Positions 27,203 through 37,984 of a DNA stretch of 50,510 nucleotides are shown here, piece by piece. The position numbers and the translations under genes were made by a program. Origin of the DNA: Microbispora triticiradicis. GTDB lineage: Bacteria > Actinomycetota > Actinomycetes > Streptosporangiales > Streptosporangiaceae. Position 1 is the stretch's first letter. Each line of letters begins with the position of its first letter. The stretch is from assembly GCA_003260025.2 (NCBI GenBank), contig QFZU02000035.1, positions 1 to 50,510 on the forward strand, written 5' to 3'. Under the pieces are notes generated by a model. That model was not told the DNA's origin. It saw nothing but the letters and a program-made list of their open reading frames with translations, and ran no database searches.

Positions 27203-27973
27203 TCACGGTGGCATGCGATAACCCGCGTCGAGCCTGGGACTGGCGGCGTTGAAATACCTGTTCTCGACGATGTGGGCGGCGAACGCCGCGAATTCGTCCG
27301 GGGTGCCGAGCCGGCGAGGGTTGAGGAACTGTTTGACCCCCTCCGCCTTCGTGTCCTCGTCGACATAGTCGTCGACCATGGGGGTGTCGAAGCCCCCGGG
27401 GACGATGGTGTTGACGCGTATTCCGCGCCCGGCGAACTCGCGGGCGGCGGGCAGGGTCATGCCCTCGATGGCGGCCTTCGTCGCGGCGTACCCGATCAGT
27501 CCGGTGGTGGCCTCATGGGCGGCGACGGAGGAGGTGTTGATGATGACGCCCCGCTCGCCGTCCTCGTCGGGGTCGTTGCCCAGCATCACGGCCGCCGCAT
27601 GGCTCATGACGTTGAAGGTGCCGATGAGATTGGTGCTCACGAGCCGCGTCAGCACGGTCGTGTCGCTGGGCCGCCCGGCCTCGGTGACGAGGACGACGGG
27701 GGCGAGGATGCCGGCGGTGTTGACGTTGACGTCGATCGTTCCGAACCTGTCCAGGGTGGCGGCCACGACGGCGGCGACCGCCTCGGCGTCGCCGATGTCG
27801 GCACCGATCCCGAGGGCGTTCACGCCGAGATCGGCGGCGATCCGGGCGGCGACCGCGCCGCGCCGGCCGACGATGACGACGTTCGCGCCCCGGGCGGAGA
27901 AATGTCGTGCGACTCCCTCACCGAGCCCGGAGGTGCCGCCGGCGACGAGGACCGTCTTCCCGCGAATGTCCAT
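27203..27973 (-). CDS. Short-chain dehydrogenase/reductase
   Basis: 256 aa classical SDR. Cofactor loop GGTSGLGEG, ADIGD acid contact, NVNTAG structural motif, catalytic Ser in NTSSVAAHE and YAATK (Tyr/Lys). The overall arrangement, with an insertion after NLIGTFNVM containing GNDPDEDGERG, resembles HSD17B10-like 3-hydroxyacyl-CoA dehydrogenases, so a fatty-acid or acyl-CoA substrate is plausible. GGAGGAG lies just before the ATG at 27973. It faces the amidohydrolase gene across 53 bp. Confidence 0.88.
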   Translation of the reverse strand: MDIRGKTVLVAGGTSGLGEGVARHFSARGANVVIVGRRGAVAARIAADLGVNALGIGADIGDAEAVAAVVAATLDRFGTIDVNVNTAGILAPVVLVTEAGRPSDTTVLTRLVSTNLIGTFNVMSHAAAVMLGNDPDEDGERGVIINTSSVAAHEATTGLIGYAATKAAIEGMTLPAAREFAGRGIRVNTIVPGGFDTPMVDDYVDEDTKAEGVKQFLNPRRLGTPDEFAAFAAHIVENRYFNAASPRLDAGYRMPP

Positions 27974-28277
27974 GATCTCCTCCGGAGCAGGCCGGTGGCA
28001 GGTTTTACGGCTGCGCGCCGTCTCGGGTGTCCCCCACATTCTGTGCGGAGCCGGGGGCGTCGGATATCCATGCGATGGTCTTCTTGGGTCGACCCCCGGG
28101 AAGCGGTTCCTGTCTCGCCGGAAAGATCCTGGCGGAAACGCGAAAGCCCGGAGCCGTGGAAGGCTCCGGGCCTGCTCGGGTCGCCGGGACCGCTCTCGCG
28201 GCCCCGGACACCCGGCTACTTCTCCGTCGTCCGCGGATCGATGATCCCCGGCGACGCCGTCCGGGCGAACTCGGCGG
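27974..28277. other. Intergenic region between SDR and rbpA
   Basis: 304 bp with no gene supported on either strand. It holds the SDR promoter/leader on the minus strand and the rbpA terminator hairpin at 28146-28171. Confidence 0.6.
28146..28171 (-). terminator. Terminator hairpin downstream of rbpA
   Basis: Perfect 10-bp stem (28146-28155 with 28162-28171) with a 6-nt loop. On the minus strand it is followed by TTTCGCGTTT. Lies 106 bp after the rbpA stop and likely ends the gap-to-rbpA transcript. Confidence 0.65.
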
Positions 28278-28625
28278 TCAGTAGATCGGGCGGGAGGAGG
28301 AGCGCAGCCGCTCCAGCGCCTCGGCGAGGATCTGCGCGCCGTCCTTGTCGCTGCGGCGCTCCTTCACGTACGCGAGGTGCGTCTTGTAGGGCTCGTTGCG
28401 CGGCGGAGCCGGAGGGTTCGACTGGTCCTGCCCGGCCGGCAGCCCGCACCGCGGGCAGTCCCAGAACTCGGGGACGGCCGCGTCGCTGGCGAAGCTCGGG
28501 CGCGTCTCGTGCATGTTGGCGCACCAGAACGGGACCCGCACACGGGGGGCGGCCTCGCCGCGTTCGGCCTCTCCCATGGGGCCGGCGCCGACTCGGCTGC
28601 CACGGATCGCGTTGCCACTACCCAC
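28278..28625 (-). CDS. rbpA: RNA polymerase-binding protein RbpA
   Basis: 115 aa, an actinobacterial RNA polymerase activator that contacts the principal sigma factor and stabilises the open complex. The sequence GNAIRGSRVGAGPMGEAERGE, the FWCANMHET and WDCPRCG cysteine/histidine core, and the C-terminal sigma-interaction helix YKTHLAYVKERRS match the Streptomyces type closely. GTG start at 28625. It follows secG on the minus strand, the standard actinomycete order. Confidence 0.95.
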   Translation of the reverse strand: MGSGNAIRGSRVGAGPMGEAERGEAAPRVRVPFWCANMHETRPSFASDAAVPEFWDCPRCGLPAGQDQSNPPAPPRNEPYKTHLAYVKERRSDKDGAQILAEALERLRSSSRPIY

Positions 28626-28699
28626 CGATGAACTCCTTGCTCGATCGCCCCGCGGACGGGGGGAGGTGAATCTCTGTCACGCGTGGCCGGAGACCGTCG

Positions 28700-28930
28700 C
28701 TACGGCTTGAGCAGCAGGCCCAGCGCGATGATGCAGACGAACCAGACGGTGCCCGTGATGATGGTCAGGCGGTCGAGGTTGCGCTCGACCACCGACGATC
28801 CGCCGAAGGACGACGAGAAGCCGCCGCCGAACAGGTCGGACAGGCCGCCGCCCTTGCCCTTGTGAAGCAGCACGAGCAGCACCATCAAGGCGCTCGCCAG
28901 GATGAGGGCGATGGAGATTCCGATTATCAC
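28700..28930 (-). CDS. secG: Protein-export membrane protein SecG
   Basis: 76 aa, small subunit of the SecYEG translocon. Two TM helices flank the conserved cytoplasmic loop HKGKGGGLSDLFGG followed by a Ser/Gly-rich stretch and VVERNLDRLTIITG. GTG start. Downstream of tpiA with a 165-bp gap that carries unusual repeats, and followed by rbpA. Confidence 0.93.
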   Translation of the reverse strand: MIIGISIALILASALMVLLVLLHKGKGGGLSDLFGGGFSSSFGGSSVVERNLDRLTIITGTVWFVCIIALGLLLKP

Positions 28931-28946
28931 CGTAGACCTGTTCCTA

Positions 28947-29035
28947 TATCCGGGCGTGCACGACTATCCGGGCGTGCACGACGCGAGTGCACGGCGTCAT
29001 CAACGTGCGGATGCACGACGCCATCAGCGTGACGA
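28947..29035. repeat. Repeat cluster in the secG leader
   Basis: Two identical 18-bp tandem units (28947-28964, 28965-28982), each holding the palindrome CGTGCACG. Two imperfect 24-bp units follow (28988-29011, 29012-29035; 20 of 24 identical), both starting TGCACG. The cluster lies between tpiA and secG, in what would be the secG promoter or 5' leader. Possible multiple operator sites or replication-slippage remnants. Confidence 0.75.
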
Positions 29036-29058
29036 TTCATTTGTGTTCTTCGAGGGTA

Positions 29059-29076
29059 CGACTTGTTGTCAAGTCG
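29059..29076. promoter_or_regulatory. Short hairpin/palindrome after tpiA, with TTGACA on the minus strand
   Basis: CGACTTG-TTGT-CAAGTCG is a perfect 7-bp inverted repeat 20 bp after the tpiA stop. Its minus strand carries TTGACA (29072-29067), a perfect -35 hexamer, though no good -10 lies 16-18 bp further. It may be a weak terminator or a regulated secG promoter. Confidence 0.3.
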
Positions 29077-29095
29077 CACCCCCCGAACGGCACAG

Positions 29096-29875
29096 CTAGC
29101 CGGAGACTTCGCCGAAACGGCAGATCTTGACGTACTCCCCCGCATCGAGGCTGGCCCCTCCGACGAGGGCGCCGTCGATGTCGGCTTCCGCCATGATCCC
29201 GGCGACGTTGTCCGACTTCACCGAGCCACCGTAAAGGATACGGACAGCTGCGGCCACATCGTCACCGTACAGCTCGGCGAGTCGCGTCCTGATGGCGCCG
29301 CACACCTCCTGGGCGTCCTTCGGGGTGGCGACCTCGCCGGTGCCGATCGCCCAGACCGGCTCGTACGCGACCACGATCGACTTCACCTGGTCGGCGGGCA
29401 CACCGTCGAGCGCGCCGTCGAGCTGCGCCAGCGTGTGCTCGACCTGGCGGCCCTCCTGGCGCACCGGCAGCCCCTCGCCCACGCATAGGATGGGCGTCAG
29501 CGAGTGCCGGTAGGCGGCCTTGACCTTGGCGTTGCACAGCGCGTCGTCCTCGCCGTGATACTGCCGCCGCTCCGAGTGGCCCACGAGGACGTAGGCGCAG
29601 CCGAGCTTGCCCAGCATCGCCCCGGAGATCTCCCCGGTGTACGCCCCGGAGTCCTGCGCGGACAGGTCCTGCGCGCCGTAGGCGATGCGCAGCTTGTCGG
29701 CGTCCACCAGCGTCTGCACGCTGCGCAGGTCGGTGAACGGCGGGATGACCGCCACCTCCGCCCTGTCGTGGTCGCGGTCGTTCAGCGAGAACGCCAGCTT
29801 CTGCACCAGGTTGATGGCCTCGAGGTGGTTGAGGTTCATCTTCCAGTTGCCGGCGAAAAGCGGCTTGCGCGCCAT
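29096..29875 (-). CDS. tpiA: Triosephosphate isomerase
   Basis: 259 aa TIM-barrel enzyme interconverting the two triose phosphates. N-terminal FAGNWKMN (catalytic Asn/Lys), [11 protein letters not shown] (catalytic His), [12 protein letters not shown] (catalytic Glu) and [11 protein letters not shown] phosphate loop are intact. Its ATG directly abuts the pgk stop (TAGATG), so it is the third gene of the gap-pgk-tpiA operon. Confidence 0.97.
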   Translation of the reverse strand: MARKPLFAGNWKMNLNHLEAINLVQKLAFSLNDRDHDRAEVAVIPPFTDLRSVQTLVDADKLRIAYGAQDLSAQDSGAYTGEISGAMLGKLGCAYVLVGHSERRQYHGEDDALCNAKVKAAYRHSLTPILCVGEGLPVRQEGRQVEHTLAQLDGALDGVPADQVKSIVVAYEPVWAIGTGEVATPKDAQEVCGAIRTRLAELYGDDVAAAVRILYGGSVKSDNVAGIMAEADIDGALVGGASLDAGEYVKICRFGEVSG

Positions 29876-31062
29876 CTACTCCTCCAGCGCCGCGAGTCCG
29901 GGCAGCGTCTTGCCCTCGAGGTACTCGAGGCTGGCGCCGCCACCGGTGGAAATGTGCGAGAAGCCGTCCTCGGGCAGCCCGAGCCTGCGTACGGCCGCGG
30001 CCGAGTCGCCGCCGCCGACCACGGTGAACGCCTCCGACGCCACGAGCGCCTCGGCCACCGCGCGGGTGCCGCCGGAGAACGCGTCGAACTCGAACACGCC
30101 CATCGGGCCGTTCCAGAACACGGTCCGCGCGTCGGCCAGCTTGGAGGCGAACAGCTCACGGGTGCGCGGGCCGATGTCGAGGCCCTCGCGGTCGGCCGGG
30201 ATCGCCGTGGACTCCACGACGTCGTGCGGGGCGTCGGCCCCGAACTCGGTCGCGGCCAGCACGTCGACCGGCAGCACCAGCTCGACCCCGCGGGAGGCCG
30301 CCTCGTCGAGGAAGCCCTTCACCTGGTCGATCTGGTCTTCCTGCAGCAGCGACTTGCCCACCTCGTGGCCCTGGGCCTTGAGGAAGGTGTAGGCCATGCC
30401 GCCGCCGATGAGCAGGCGGTCCACCTTGGCCAGCAGGTTGGCGATCACGCCGAGCTTGTCGGAGACCTTCGCGCCGCCCAGGACGACGACGTACGGCCTG
30501 GCCGGGTCCTCGGTGAGCCTGCGCAGCACGTCGACCTCGGCGAGGACCAGGTCGCCAGCCGCGTGCGGCAGCCGCTTGGGCAGGTCGTAGACGCTGGCGT
30601 GCTTGCGGTGCACGGCGCCGAAGCCGTCGCCGACGTAGACGTCGGCGAGGGCGGCCAGCCGCTCCGCGAACTCACCCCTGACCGCGTCGTCCTTGGACTC
30701 CTCGCCCGGCTCGAAGCGCAGGTTCTCCAGCAGGGCGACCTGCCCGTCCTGGAGGCCGGCGACCACGCTCTGGGCCGACTCGCCGACCGTGTCGGCGGCG
30801 AACGCCACGTCCTCGCCGAGCAGCTCGGCCAGCCGCCGGGAGACCGGGGCGAGCGAGTACTTCGGCGTGACGGAGCCCTTGGGCCGGCCGAGGTGCGCCG
30901 CGACGACGACCTTCGCGCCGCGCTCCAGGAGCTTCCTGATCGTCGGCACCGACGCGCGGATGCGGCCGTCGTCGGTGATCGTCTCCCCGTCGAGGGGGAC
31001 GTTGAGGTCGGCGCGCACGAACACGCGCCGGCCCTTCACGTCGAGCTCGTCGATTCCGATCA

Positions 31063-31063
<1 letters not shown>
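29876..31063 (-). CDS. pgk: Phosphoglycerate kinase
   Basis: 395 aa glycolytic kinase. N-terminal [29 protein letters not shown], the hinge [14 protein letters not shown], and C-terminal [20 protein letters not shown] with [11 protein letters not shown] are typical. ATG 31063 overlaps the gap stop by one base (TGATG), coupling their translation. An upstream frame extension into gap is spurious because [11 protein letters not shown] is the normal N-terminus. Confidence 0.97.
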
Positions 31064-32142
<1,079 letters not shown>

Positions 32143-32152
32143 TCGGACCCAA

Positions 32153-32168
32153 ATTGGTGTAGACCACG
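32153..32168 (-). promoter_or_regulatory. DasR/GntR (dre)-like operator in the gap promoter
   Basis: On the minus strand the core reads TGGTCTACACCA (32166-32155), one base from the palindromic core TGGTCTAGACCA of the Streptomyces DasR-responsive element. It covers the -35 region of the predicted gap promoter. DasR is a GntR-family regulator of amino-sugar use that answers glucosamine-6-phosphate. Another GntR/HutC-type regulator could also bind. Confidence 0.45.
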
Positions 32169-32244
32169 GGGCCGCGTTTTGGCGGCGTGTCCCCCCTTGC
32201 CAGCCGGTGAGCGGCTCCGTTCCCGCAGGCGGTGGCCCGGGGAA

Positions 32245-32270
32245 CGCTCCCGGTGAAGCGACCGGGAGCG
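32245..32270 (-). terminator. Terminator hairpin after whiA
   Basis: Perfect 10-bp stem (32245-32254 with 32261-32270) with a 6-nt loop, starting 2 bp after the whiA stop on the minus strand, followed by TTCC only. Probable terminator separating the uvrC-to-whiA operon from gap. Confidence 0.6.
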
Positions 32271-32272
32271 GG

Positions 32273-33253
32273 TCAGTGCGCGAGCATGTCCGCGGTGAGA
32301 TTGGCCTCGGTGTTGGCGATGCCGAGGTCCTGGGCGCGCTTGTCGGCCATGGCGAGCAGCCGCCGGATGCGCCCGGCGATGGCGTCCTTGGTCAGCGGCG
32401 GGTCGGCGATCTGGCCCAGCTCCTCCAGGGACGCCTGCTTGTGCTCCACCCGGAGCCGGCCCGCGATCACCAGATGCTCGGGGGCGTCCTCGCCGAGGAT
32501 CTCCAGCGCGCGCTGGACCCTCGCCCCCGCCGCCACGGCGGCCCGGGCGGACCTGCGGAGGTTGGCGTCGTCGAAGTTGGCCAGGCGGTTGGCGGTGGCC
32601 CGCACCTCCCGGCGCATCCGCCGCTCCTCCCAGGCCAGCACGCTGTCGTGCGCGCCGAGCCGGGTCAGCAGCGCGCTGATCGCGTCGCCGTCGCGCACGA
32701 CCACCCGGTCGACCCCGCGCACCTCACGGGCCTTGGCGTGGATCTTCAGGCGCCGGGCGGAGCCGACCAGGGCCAGCGCCGCCTCCGGCCCGGGGCAGGT
32801 CACCTCCAGCGACATCGACCGGCCCGGCTCGGTCAGCGAGCCGTGGGCGAGGAAGGCTCCCCGCCAGGCCGCCTCGGCGTCGCAGGTGGCGCCGGACACG
32901 ACCTGCCGGGGCAGGCCGCGCACCGGCCGGCCGTGGTTGTCGATGAGACCGGTCTGCCGGGCGAGCGCCTCGCCGTCCTTGTAGACCCGTACGACGTAGC
33001 GTGAGCCCTTGCGCAGCCCGGCGGGGGCCAGCACGAGGACCTCGGCCTTGTGGCCGAAGACCTCCCCGATGTCCTTGATGAGCCGGCGGGCGGTGGCGTT
33101 GGTGTCGAGCTCGGCCTCGATCACGATCCGCCCGCCCACGAGGTGCAGCCCGCTGGCGAACCGCAGCAGCGTCGACACCTCCGCCTTGCGGCAGCAGGGC
33201 TTGAGCACCGGAAGGCGGCTCAGCTCGTCTTTCACCACGCCCGTCATGGCCAT
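32273..33253 (-). CDS. whiA: Sporulation/division regulator WhiA
   Basis: 326 aa. N-terminal LAGLIDADG-like homing-endonuclease fold (start [35 protein letters not shown]), C-terminal WhiA HTH with [25 protein letters not shown]. In Streptomyces it works with WhiB to switch on sporulation septation genes. The ATG at 33253 has GGAGG 8 nt upstream. Last gene of the conserved uvrC-rapZ-yvcK-whiA order. Confidence 0.95.
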   Translation of the reverse strand: MAMTGVVKDELSRLPVLKPCCRKAEVSTLLRFASGLHLVGGRIVIEAELDTNATARRLIKDIGEVFGHKAEVLVLAPAGLRKGSRYVVRVYKDGEALARQTGLIDNHGRPVRGLPRQVVSGATCDAEAAWRGAFLAHGSLTEPGRSMSLEVTCPGPEAALALVGSARRLKIHAKAREVRGVDRVVVRDGDAISALLTRLGAHDSVLAWEERRMRREVRATANRLANFDDANLRRSARAAVAAGARVQRALEILGEDAPEHLVIAGRLRVEHKQASLEELGQIADPPLTKDAIAGRIRRLLAMADKRAQDLGIANTEANLTADMLAH

Positions 33254-33316
33254 CTGCGCGTGTCCTCCCCCAAACAGACTCTGCCCGTCAGTCTCTCGCA
33301 CCTTGGGAGCAGGCAA

Positions 33317-34351
33317 TCACCGCTTCGCGCGGAAAATCTCGGCCAGGACAGCGGCAAGTCGTGGTCCGTCGTGCCGGGCAGATCCGTCAGACGCTGCCAC
33401 ATCGGCCAGAACCACCCGGGCGCCCATCGCCCCCGCGGCCTTCTCCAGCGCCCTCGCGTCGCTCACCACCGCACCGTCCGCGACCACCGCGTCGAGGAGC
33501 AGGGCGGGGGCGTGCTCCCTGAGCACCTCCAGGTGCCGTTCCGGGGAGAAACCGTCGGTCTCCCCGGCCTGTGGCACCAGGTTGAGGATCAACAGCCGCC
33601 GGGCGCTGCTCTCGTGCAGCGCCCGGGCGAGCTCGGGCACCTTGAGGTGCGGCAGCACGCTGGTGAACCACGAACCCGGCCCGAAGACCACCCAGTCGGC
33701 GGCCTCGATGGCCTCGATCGCCTGGGGGCAGGCGGGCGGGTCGGGCGGCAGCAGCGAGATGGAGCGCACCCGGCCGGGCGTCAGCGCGCAGGCGACCTGC
33801 CCGCGCACCGTCGTGACGGCGCCGTCCAGCTCCACCTCCGCCTGGATGTCGAGCGGCACGGACGCCATCGGCAGCACCCGGCCGTGGGCGCCGAGCAGCC
33901 GGCCCACCCATTCCAGGCCCACCACGGGGTCCTCAAGAAGCTCCCACAGGGCGACGATGAGCAGGTTGCCGACGGCGTGCCCGTGCAGGTCTCCCTCGCT
34001 GCGGAAACGGTGCTGGACGACCTCGCTCCAGGTCCTGCCCCACTCGTCGTCGCCGCACAGGGCCGCGAGCGCCATCCGCAGGTCGCCGGGGGGCAGGACG
34101 CCGAGCTCACGCCTGAGACGGCCGCTGGAGCCGCCGTCGTCGGCTACGGTCACCACGGCCGACAGATCGTCGGTGACGGTCCTGAGGGCCGACAGGGAGG
34201 CGTACAGACCGTGACCGCCGCCGAGCGCGACGACCTTGGGTCCGTTGCTCGCGGGTGCCGCGCCGCTCCGGGGAGTGCTGCCGTACGCGGGGGAATCACG
34301 GGGGTGATCGGGGTCGGAGGGATCGGCCGGTTCCGGGACGGGGTCCTTCAT
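33317..34351 (-). CDS. yvcK: Gluconeogenesis factor YvcK/CofD-like protein
   Basis: About 344 aa. GGGHGLYASLSALR and VTVADDGGSSGRLRRELG nucleotide/sugar-nucleotide-binding blocks, then DLHGHAVGNLLIVAL and FGPGSWFTSVLPHL. The Bacillus homologue binds UDP-GlcNAc and is needed for gluconeogenic growth and cell shape. The first 40 residues are a variable acidic/Pro extension. ATG 34351 is chosen because AGGAGG precedes it closely (3 nt); a GTG 12 nt upstream overlaps that ribosome site. Confidence 0.93.
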   Translation of the reverse strand: MKDPVPEPADPSDPDHPRDSPAYGSTPRSGAAPASNGPKVVALGGGHGLYASLSALRTVTDDLSAVVTVADDGGSSGRLRRELGVLPPGDLRMALAALCGDDEWGRTWSEVVQHRFRSEGDLHGHAVGNLLIVALWELLEDPVVGLEWVGRLLGAHGRVLPMASVPLDIQAEVELDGAVTTVRGQVACALTPGRVRSISLLPPDPPACPQAIEAIEAADWVVFGPGSWFTSVLPHLKVPELARALHESSARRLLILNLVPQAGETDGFSPERHLEVLREHAPALLLDAVVADGAVVSDARALEKAAGAMGARVVLADVAASDGSARHDGPRLAAVLAEIFRAKR

Positions 34352-34588
34352 CGTCCTCCTCACCTCGTCGCGGGCACCGTCTCGCGGAGCCGCGGCGTTC
34401 GTGCTGATCGGTCACGCTCTGCGCCGAACCGAATCCGGCTCGGGCCGCATCCCGCCACCGTACGCCCTCCGCGGCGCCGCCCGCCCGCCCGATCGTCCCG
34501 GTGCCGCCGGAGCGGGCCGGCCGCCGTCACCCGCCCTTCGCCATGCCCGTCTCGGGCACGTCCCCGGCACGCCGGCGACCGGGAGGGG

Positions 34589-35458
34589 TCACTCGCGGCC
34601 CACGTCCCGGTGGCTGACCTGGACGTCCATGCCGCGCTCCCGGAGACGGGCGCCGAGCTGCTCGGACATCGCCACGCTGCGGTGCTTGCCTCCGGTGCAG
34701 CCGACGGCGAGCGTGGCGTAGCTCTTGCCCTCGCGCGTGTATCCGGCGGCCACCACGCCGAAGACCTCCTCGTAGCCGTCGAGGAACTCCTTGGCGCCGG
34801 GCTGGCCGAGCACGTAGTCGCGCACGGGCGCGTCGAGGCCGTTCATCGGCCGGAGCTCCGGCACCCAGTGGGGGTTGGGCAGGAACCGGCAGTCCACCAC
34901 GAGGTCGGCGTCGACCGGCAGGCCGTACTTGTAGCCGAAGGACACCACGTTCACCTTGAGCCCGGGGCGGTCCTCGCCGCCGAAGAAGGAGACGATCTTC
35001 TTGCGCAGCTCGTGGACGTTCAGCAGGGACGTGTCGATGACCAGGTCCGCGTTGGCGCGGATCTCGCGGAGGATGCCGCGCTCACGGTCGATGCCGTCGA
35101 CGAGCCGCCCGTCGCCCTGCAGGGGGTGCGGACGCCGCACGTTCTCGAACCTGCGGACCAGCTCCTCGTCGCTCGCTTCGAGGAACACCACCCGGACGCC
35201 GACGCCGCGCCCGTCGAGCTCCTTGATCGCGGCGTTGAGGTCGGTGGTGAAGGCGAGGCTGCGCACGTCGACCACGGCCGCGACCCGGTCGGTGGCCATG
35301 TTCACCCGGCCCGCCTCCTCGGCGAGCGAGGACAGCAGACCCGGCGGCAGGTTGTCGATGACGAACCAGCCGAGGTCTTCCAGGGCCTTCGCAGCGGTGC
35401 TGCGCCCCGCCCCCGACATTCCCGTGATCACCACGAATGCCGGCTCAGTCGTGCTCAT
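34589..35458 (-). CDS. rapZ: RapZ/YvcJ nucleotide-binding adapter protein
   Basis: 289 aa. P-loop GMSGAGRST, with Arg where the classic Walker A has Lys (as I recall for actinobacterial members), LGWFVIDNLPPGLL, a second motif VVDVRS, and the C-terminal SFGYKYGLPVDADLVVDCRFLPNP and GCTGGKHRSV blocks that bind regulatory ligand in Escherichia coli RapZ. There it targets sRNA decay for GlmS control; the actinobacterial role is less clear. Lies between uvrC and yvcK. Confidence 0.94.
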   Translation of the reverse strand: MSTTEPAFVVITGMSGAGRSTAAKALEDLGWFVIDNLPPGLLSSLAEEAGRVNMATDRVAAVVDVRSLAFTTDLNAAIKELDGRGVGVRVVFLEASDEELVRRFENVRRPHPLQGDGRLVDGIDRERGILREIRANADLVIDTSLLNVHELRKKIVSFFGGEDRPGLKVNVVSFGYKYGLPVDADLVVDCRFLPNPHWVPELRPMNGLDAPVRDYVLGQPGAKEFLDGYEEVFGVVAAGYTREGKSYATLAVGCTGGKHRSVAMSEQLGARLRERGMDVQVSHRDVGRE

Positions 35459-35576
35459 CGCCCGCTCACCGCCCTGCCGCCCGATGTCCAGCCCAACCTA
35501 TCAACCGGCCGGACCCCGGCGCCCCGCGACGCACCCCGGCGCCGCCCGCCCGTGCCGCACCGCCGGCCTCGTGGTC

Positions 35577-35624
35577 GGCCCCCTGTCGGGCCCTGTAGTC
35601 GGCCCTGTAATCGGCTCCGTAGTC
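35577..35624. repeat. 12-bp tandem repeat between rapZ and uvrC
   Basis: Four degenerate 12-bp units of the type GGCCCTGTAGTC in the 230-bp rapZ-uvrC spacer. On the minus strand they lie within a 63-codon open frame (35501-35692) whose GTG overlaps the uvrC stop; its translation is a low-complexity Thr-Gly-Pro string, so coding status is doubtful. Confidence 0.6.
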
Positions 35625-35688
35625 GGTCGCGCTCCCAGCGGCCGGGTCGCCGCCGCGATCCTCCGCCCGCTGACGGTCCCCGGCCCGC

Positions 35689-37803
35689 TCACGATCCCTG
35701 TCCGGCGGGCGAGGGGCCCTGTCCGGCGGGCGAGGGGCTCTGTCCGCGGAGCGCCGCGACGATGGCCTCGGCGGTCGCCGGGCCGATGCCGGGGACCTCC
35801 TGGATCTCCTCCGCGCGGGCCTCTCGCAGCCGCTTCACCGAGCCGAAGTGACGCAGCAGTGCCTGCCGTCGCGCCGGGCCCAGGCCCGGCACCTGGTCGA
35901 GCGCGCTCTCCCGGAGCGATTTCGACCTCTTCGATCGATGGTAGGTGATGGCGAACCGGTGCGCCTCGTCACGGACGCGCTGCAACAGGTACAGTCCCTC
36001 GCTGCTGCGCGGCAGGATCACCGGCTGGTCGTCGCCGGGCAGCCAGACCTCCTCCAGCCGCTTGGCCAAGCCGCAGACCGCGACGTCGTCGACGCCGAGT
36101 TCGTCCAGCGCCCGCCGGGCGGCCGCGGCCTGCGCCGGGCCGCCGTCCACCACGACGAGGTTGGGGGGATAGGCGAACTTGCGGGGACGGCCGGTCTCCG
36201 GGTCGATCGGCGTCCCGACGACCGGTTCGCGCGCGCCGTCGTCGAAGCCGGCGTCGGCGTCCGCCTCCACCCCGTCCGCTTCCACCCCGTCTGCCTCTAC
36301 CCCGGCCGCCTCCGCGCCCGGTCCTCCGGTCACATTCGCGCCCGGCCCCGCCGGCGCGTCCCCGGCCGGCTCCGGGATCGGCCCTGGGGCCGGCTCGGTG
36401 TCCAGTTCCCCGGTCGCCACCCGCTCTTCCAGGTAGCGCTTGAACCTGCGGCAGATGACCTCGTAGATCGAGGCCACGTCGCCCTCGCCGCTCCTGATCG
36501 AGAAGCGGCGGTACTCGCTCTTGCGGACGAGGCCGTCCTCGAAGACCACCATCGAGGCGACCACGTTCTCACCCTGGATGTGCGACACGTCGTAGCACTC
36601 GATCCGCAGCGGCACCTGGTCGAGGTCGAGGGCGTCGGCGATCTCCTGGAGGGCCCGGCTGCGCGTGGTCAGGTCGCTCGCCCGGCGCAGCTTGTGCTGG
36701 GCCAGCGACTCCTTCGCGTTGCGCTCGACGGTCTCCATGAGGCTCTTCTTGTCGCCCCGCTGGGGGACGCGCAGGTCGACCCGGGAGCCCCGCTGCTCGC
36801 TCAGCAGTTCGGCCAGCGCGGCCTCGTCCGGCGGCCGGGCCGGCACGAGGATCTCGCGGGGGATCGTCGCCTCGCCGTACATCTGCAGCAGGAACTGCTC
36901 GACCAGTTCGCCGGGGGTGGTCTCCTCGACCTTGTCGACCACCCAGCCGCGCTGGCCGCGGATGCGCCCGCCGCGCACGTAGAAGACCTGGACCGCCGCC
37001 TCGAGCGGGTCCTCCGCGAGGGCGATCACGTCACAGTCGGTGTCGTCGCCGAGCACCACCGTCTGTTTCTCCAGTGCCCGCTGCAACGCCTGGACGTCGT
37101 CGCGCAGCCGGGCGGCCCGCTCGTACTCCTCCACGGCGGCGGCGTCGCGCATCTCGCGCTCAAGCCGCTTGATGAACCGCCCGGTGTTGCCGGCCATGAA
37201 GTCGCAGAAGTCCTCGGCGAGCGCGCGGTGCTCCTCGGGGGTGACCCGGCCGACGCACGGCGCGGAGCACTTGTCGATGTATCCGAGCAGGCACGGCCGC
37301 CCGATCTGCCCGGCCCGCTTGAACACGCCCGCCGAGCAGGTGCGTACGGGGAAGACCCGCAGCAGCAGGTCGACGGTCTCCCGGATGGCCCACGCGTGCG
37401 AGTAGGGGCCGAAGTAGCGGGTGCCCTTCCTCTTCGCCCCCCGCAGCACCTGCACCCGGGGGAAGTCCTCCCCCATCGTCACGGCCAGGAAGGGGTACGA
37501 CTTGTCGTCGCGGTACTTGACGTTGAACCGCGGGTCGAACTCCTTGATCCAGGAGTATTCGAGCTGGAGCGCCTCGACCTCGTTGCCGACCACGGTCCAG
37601 TCCACCGAGGCCGCGGTCGTGAGCATGGTCTGCGTCCGGGGGTGCAGTCCGGCGAAGTCCGCGAAGTAGGAGTTGAGCCGCTGTCGAAGGCTCTTCGCCT
37701 TGCCCACGTAGACGACCCGGCCGTCCGGGTCACGGAAGCGATAGACGCCTGGCGATTCGGGGATCGATCCGGGCGCCGGTCGGTAGGTTGCCGGGTCCGC
37801 CAC
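35689..37803 (-). CDS. uvrC: Excinuclease ABC subunit C
   Basis: About 704 aa nuclease of nucleotide excision repair that makes both incisions. GIY-YIG domain at the start ([27 protein letters not shown]), UvrB-contact UVR motif ([13 protein letters not shown]), the C-terminal RNase H-like nuclease ([19 protein letters not shown]) and tandem HhH ([29 protein letters not shown]). Unusual: an acidic low-complexity insertion of about 80 residues with VEADG repeats in the RNase H-like domain, and a Ser/Pro/Gln repeat tail. GTG 37803 gives the family N-terminus [18 protein letters not shown] 37833 is an alternative. Confidence 0.95.
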   Translation of the reverse strand: MADPATYRPAPGSIPESPGVYRFRDPDGRVVYVGKAKSLRQRLNSYFADFAGLHPRTQTMLTTAASVDWTVVGNEVEALQLEYSWIKEFDPRFNVKYRDDKSYPFLAVTMGEDFPRVQVLRGAKRKGTRYFGPYSHAWAIRETVDLLLRVFPVRTCSAGVFKRAGQIGRPCLLGYIDKCSAPCVGRVTPEEHRALAEDFCDFMAGNTGRFIKRLEREMRDAAAVEEYERAARLRDDVQALQRALEKQTVVLGDDTDCDVIALAEDPLEAAVQVFYVRGGRIRGQRGWVVDKVEETTPGELVEQFLLQMYGEATIPREILVPARPPDEAALAELLSEQRGSRVDLRVPQRGDKKSLMETVERNAKESLAQHKLRRASDLTTRSRALQEIADALDLDQVPLRIECYDVSHIQGENVVASMVVFEDGLVRKSEYRRFSIRSGEGDVASIYEVICRRFKRYLEERVATGELDTEPAPGPIPEPAGDAPAGPGANVTGGPGAEAAGVEADGVEADGVEADADAGFDDGAREPVVGTPIDPETGRPRKFAYPPNLVVVDGGPAQAAAARRALDELGVDDVAVCGLAKRLEEVWLPGDDQPVILPRSSEGLYLLQRVRDEAHRFAITYHRSKRSKSLRESALDQVPGLGPARRQALLRHFGSVKRLREARAEEIQEVPGIGPATAEAIVAALRGQSPSPAGQGPSPAGQGS
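36263..36307 (-). repeat. 15-bp tandem repeat inside uvrC
   Basis: Three 15-bp units (36263-36277, 36278-36292, 36293-36307) differing by 2-4 bases. They encode GVEAD-type pentapeptides in the low-complexity insertion. In-frame length variation between strains is likely. Confidence 0.8.
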
Positions 37804-37984
37804 ATTCCAAAGACTACTGGCCCCGACCGACATTCCCGCCGCCACGGCGATCCCTGCGGCGTTCCGGCACGACGCCTTTACGTTGTAGATCAACAGCCTC
37901 GCGGGGTGCGTCCACCCAGGGGCGCCATGAGCCGCGGCGGCCGTCGCGATCTCGCGCGACGGCCGCCACCGGCCCACACGCGGC

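Noticed and set aside
28902-29145. Small open frames on both strands across the secG leader
   Set aside because: Repeat-derived translations without ribosome sites; the region is better read as regulatory or repeat DNA.
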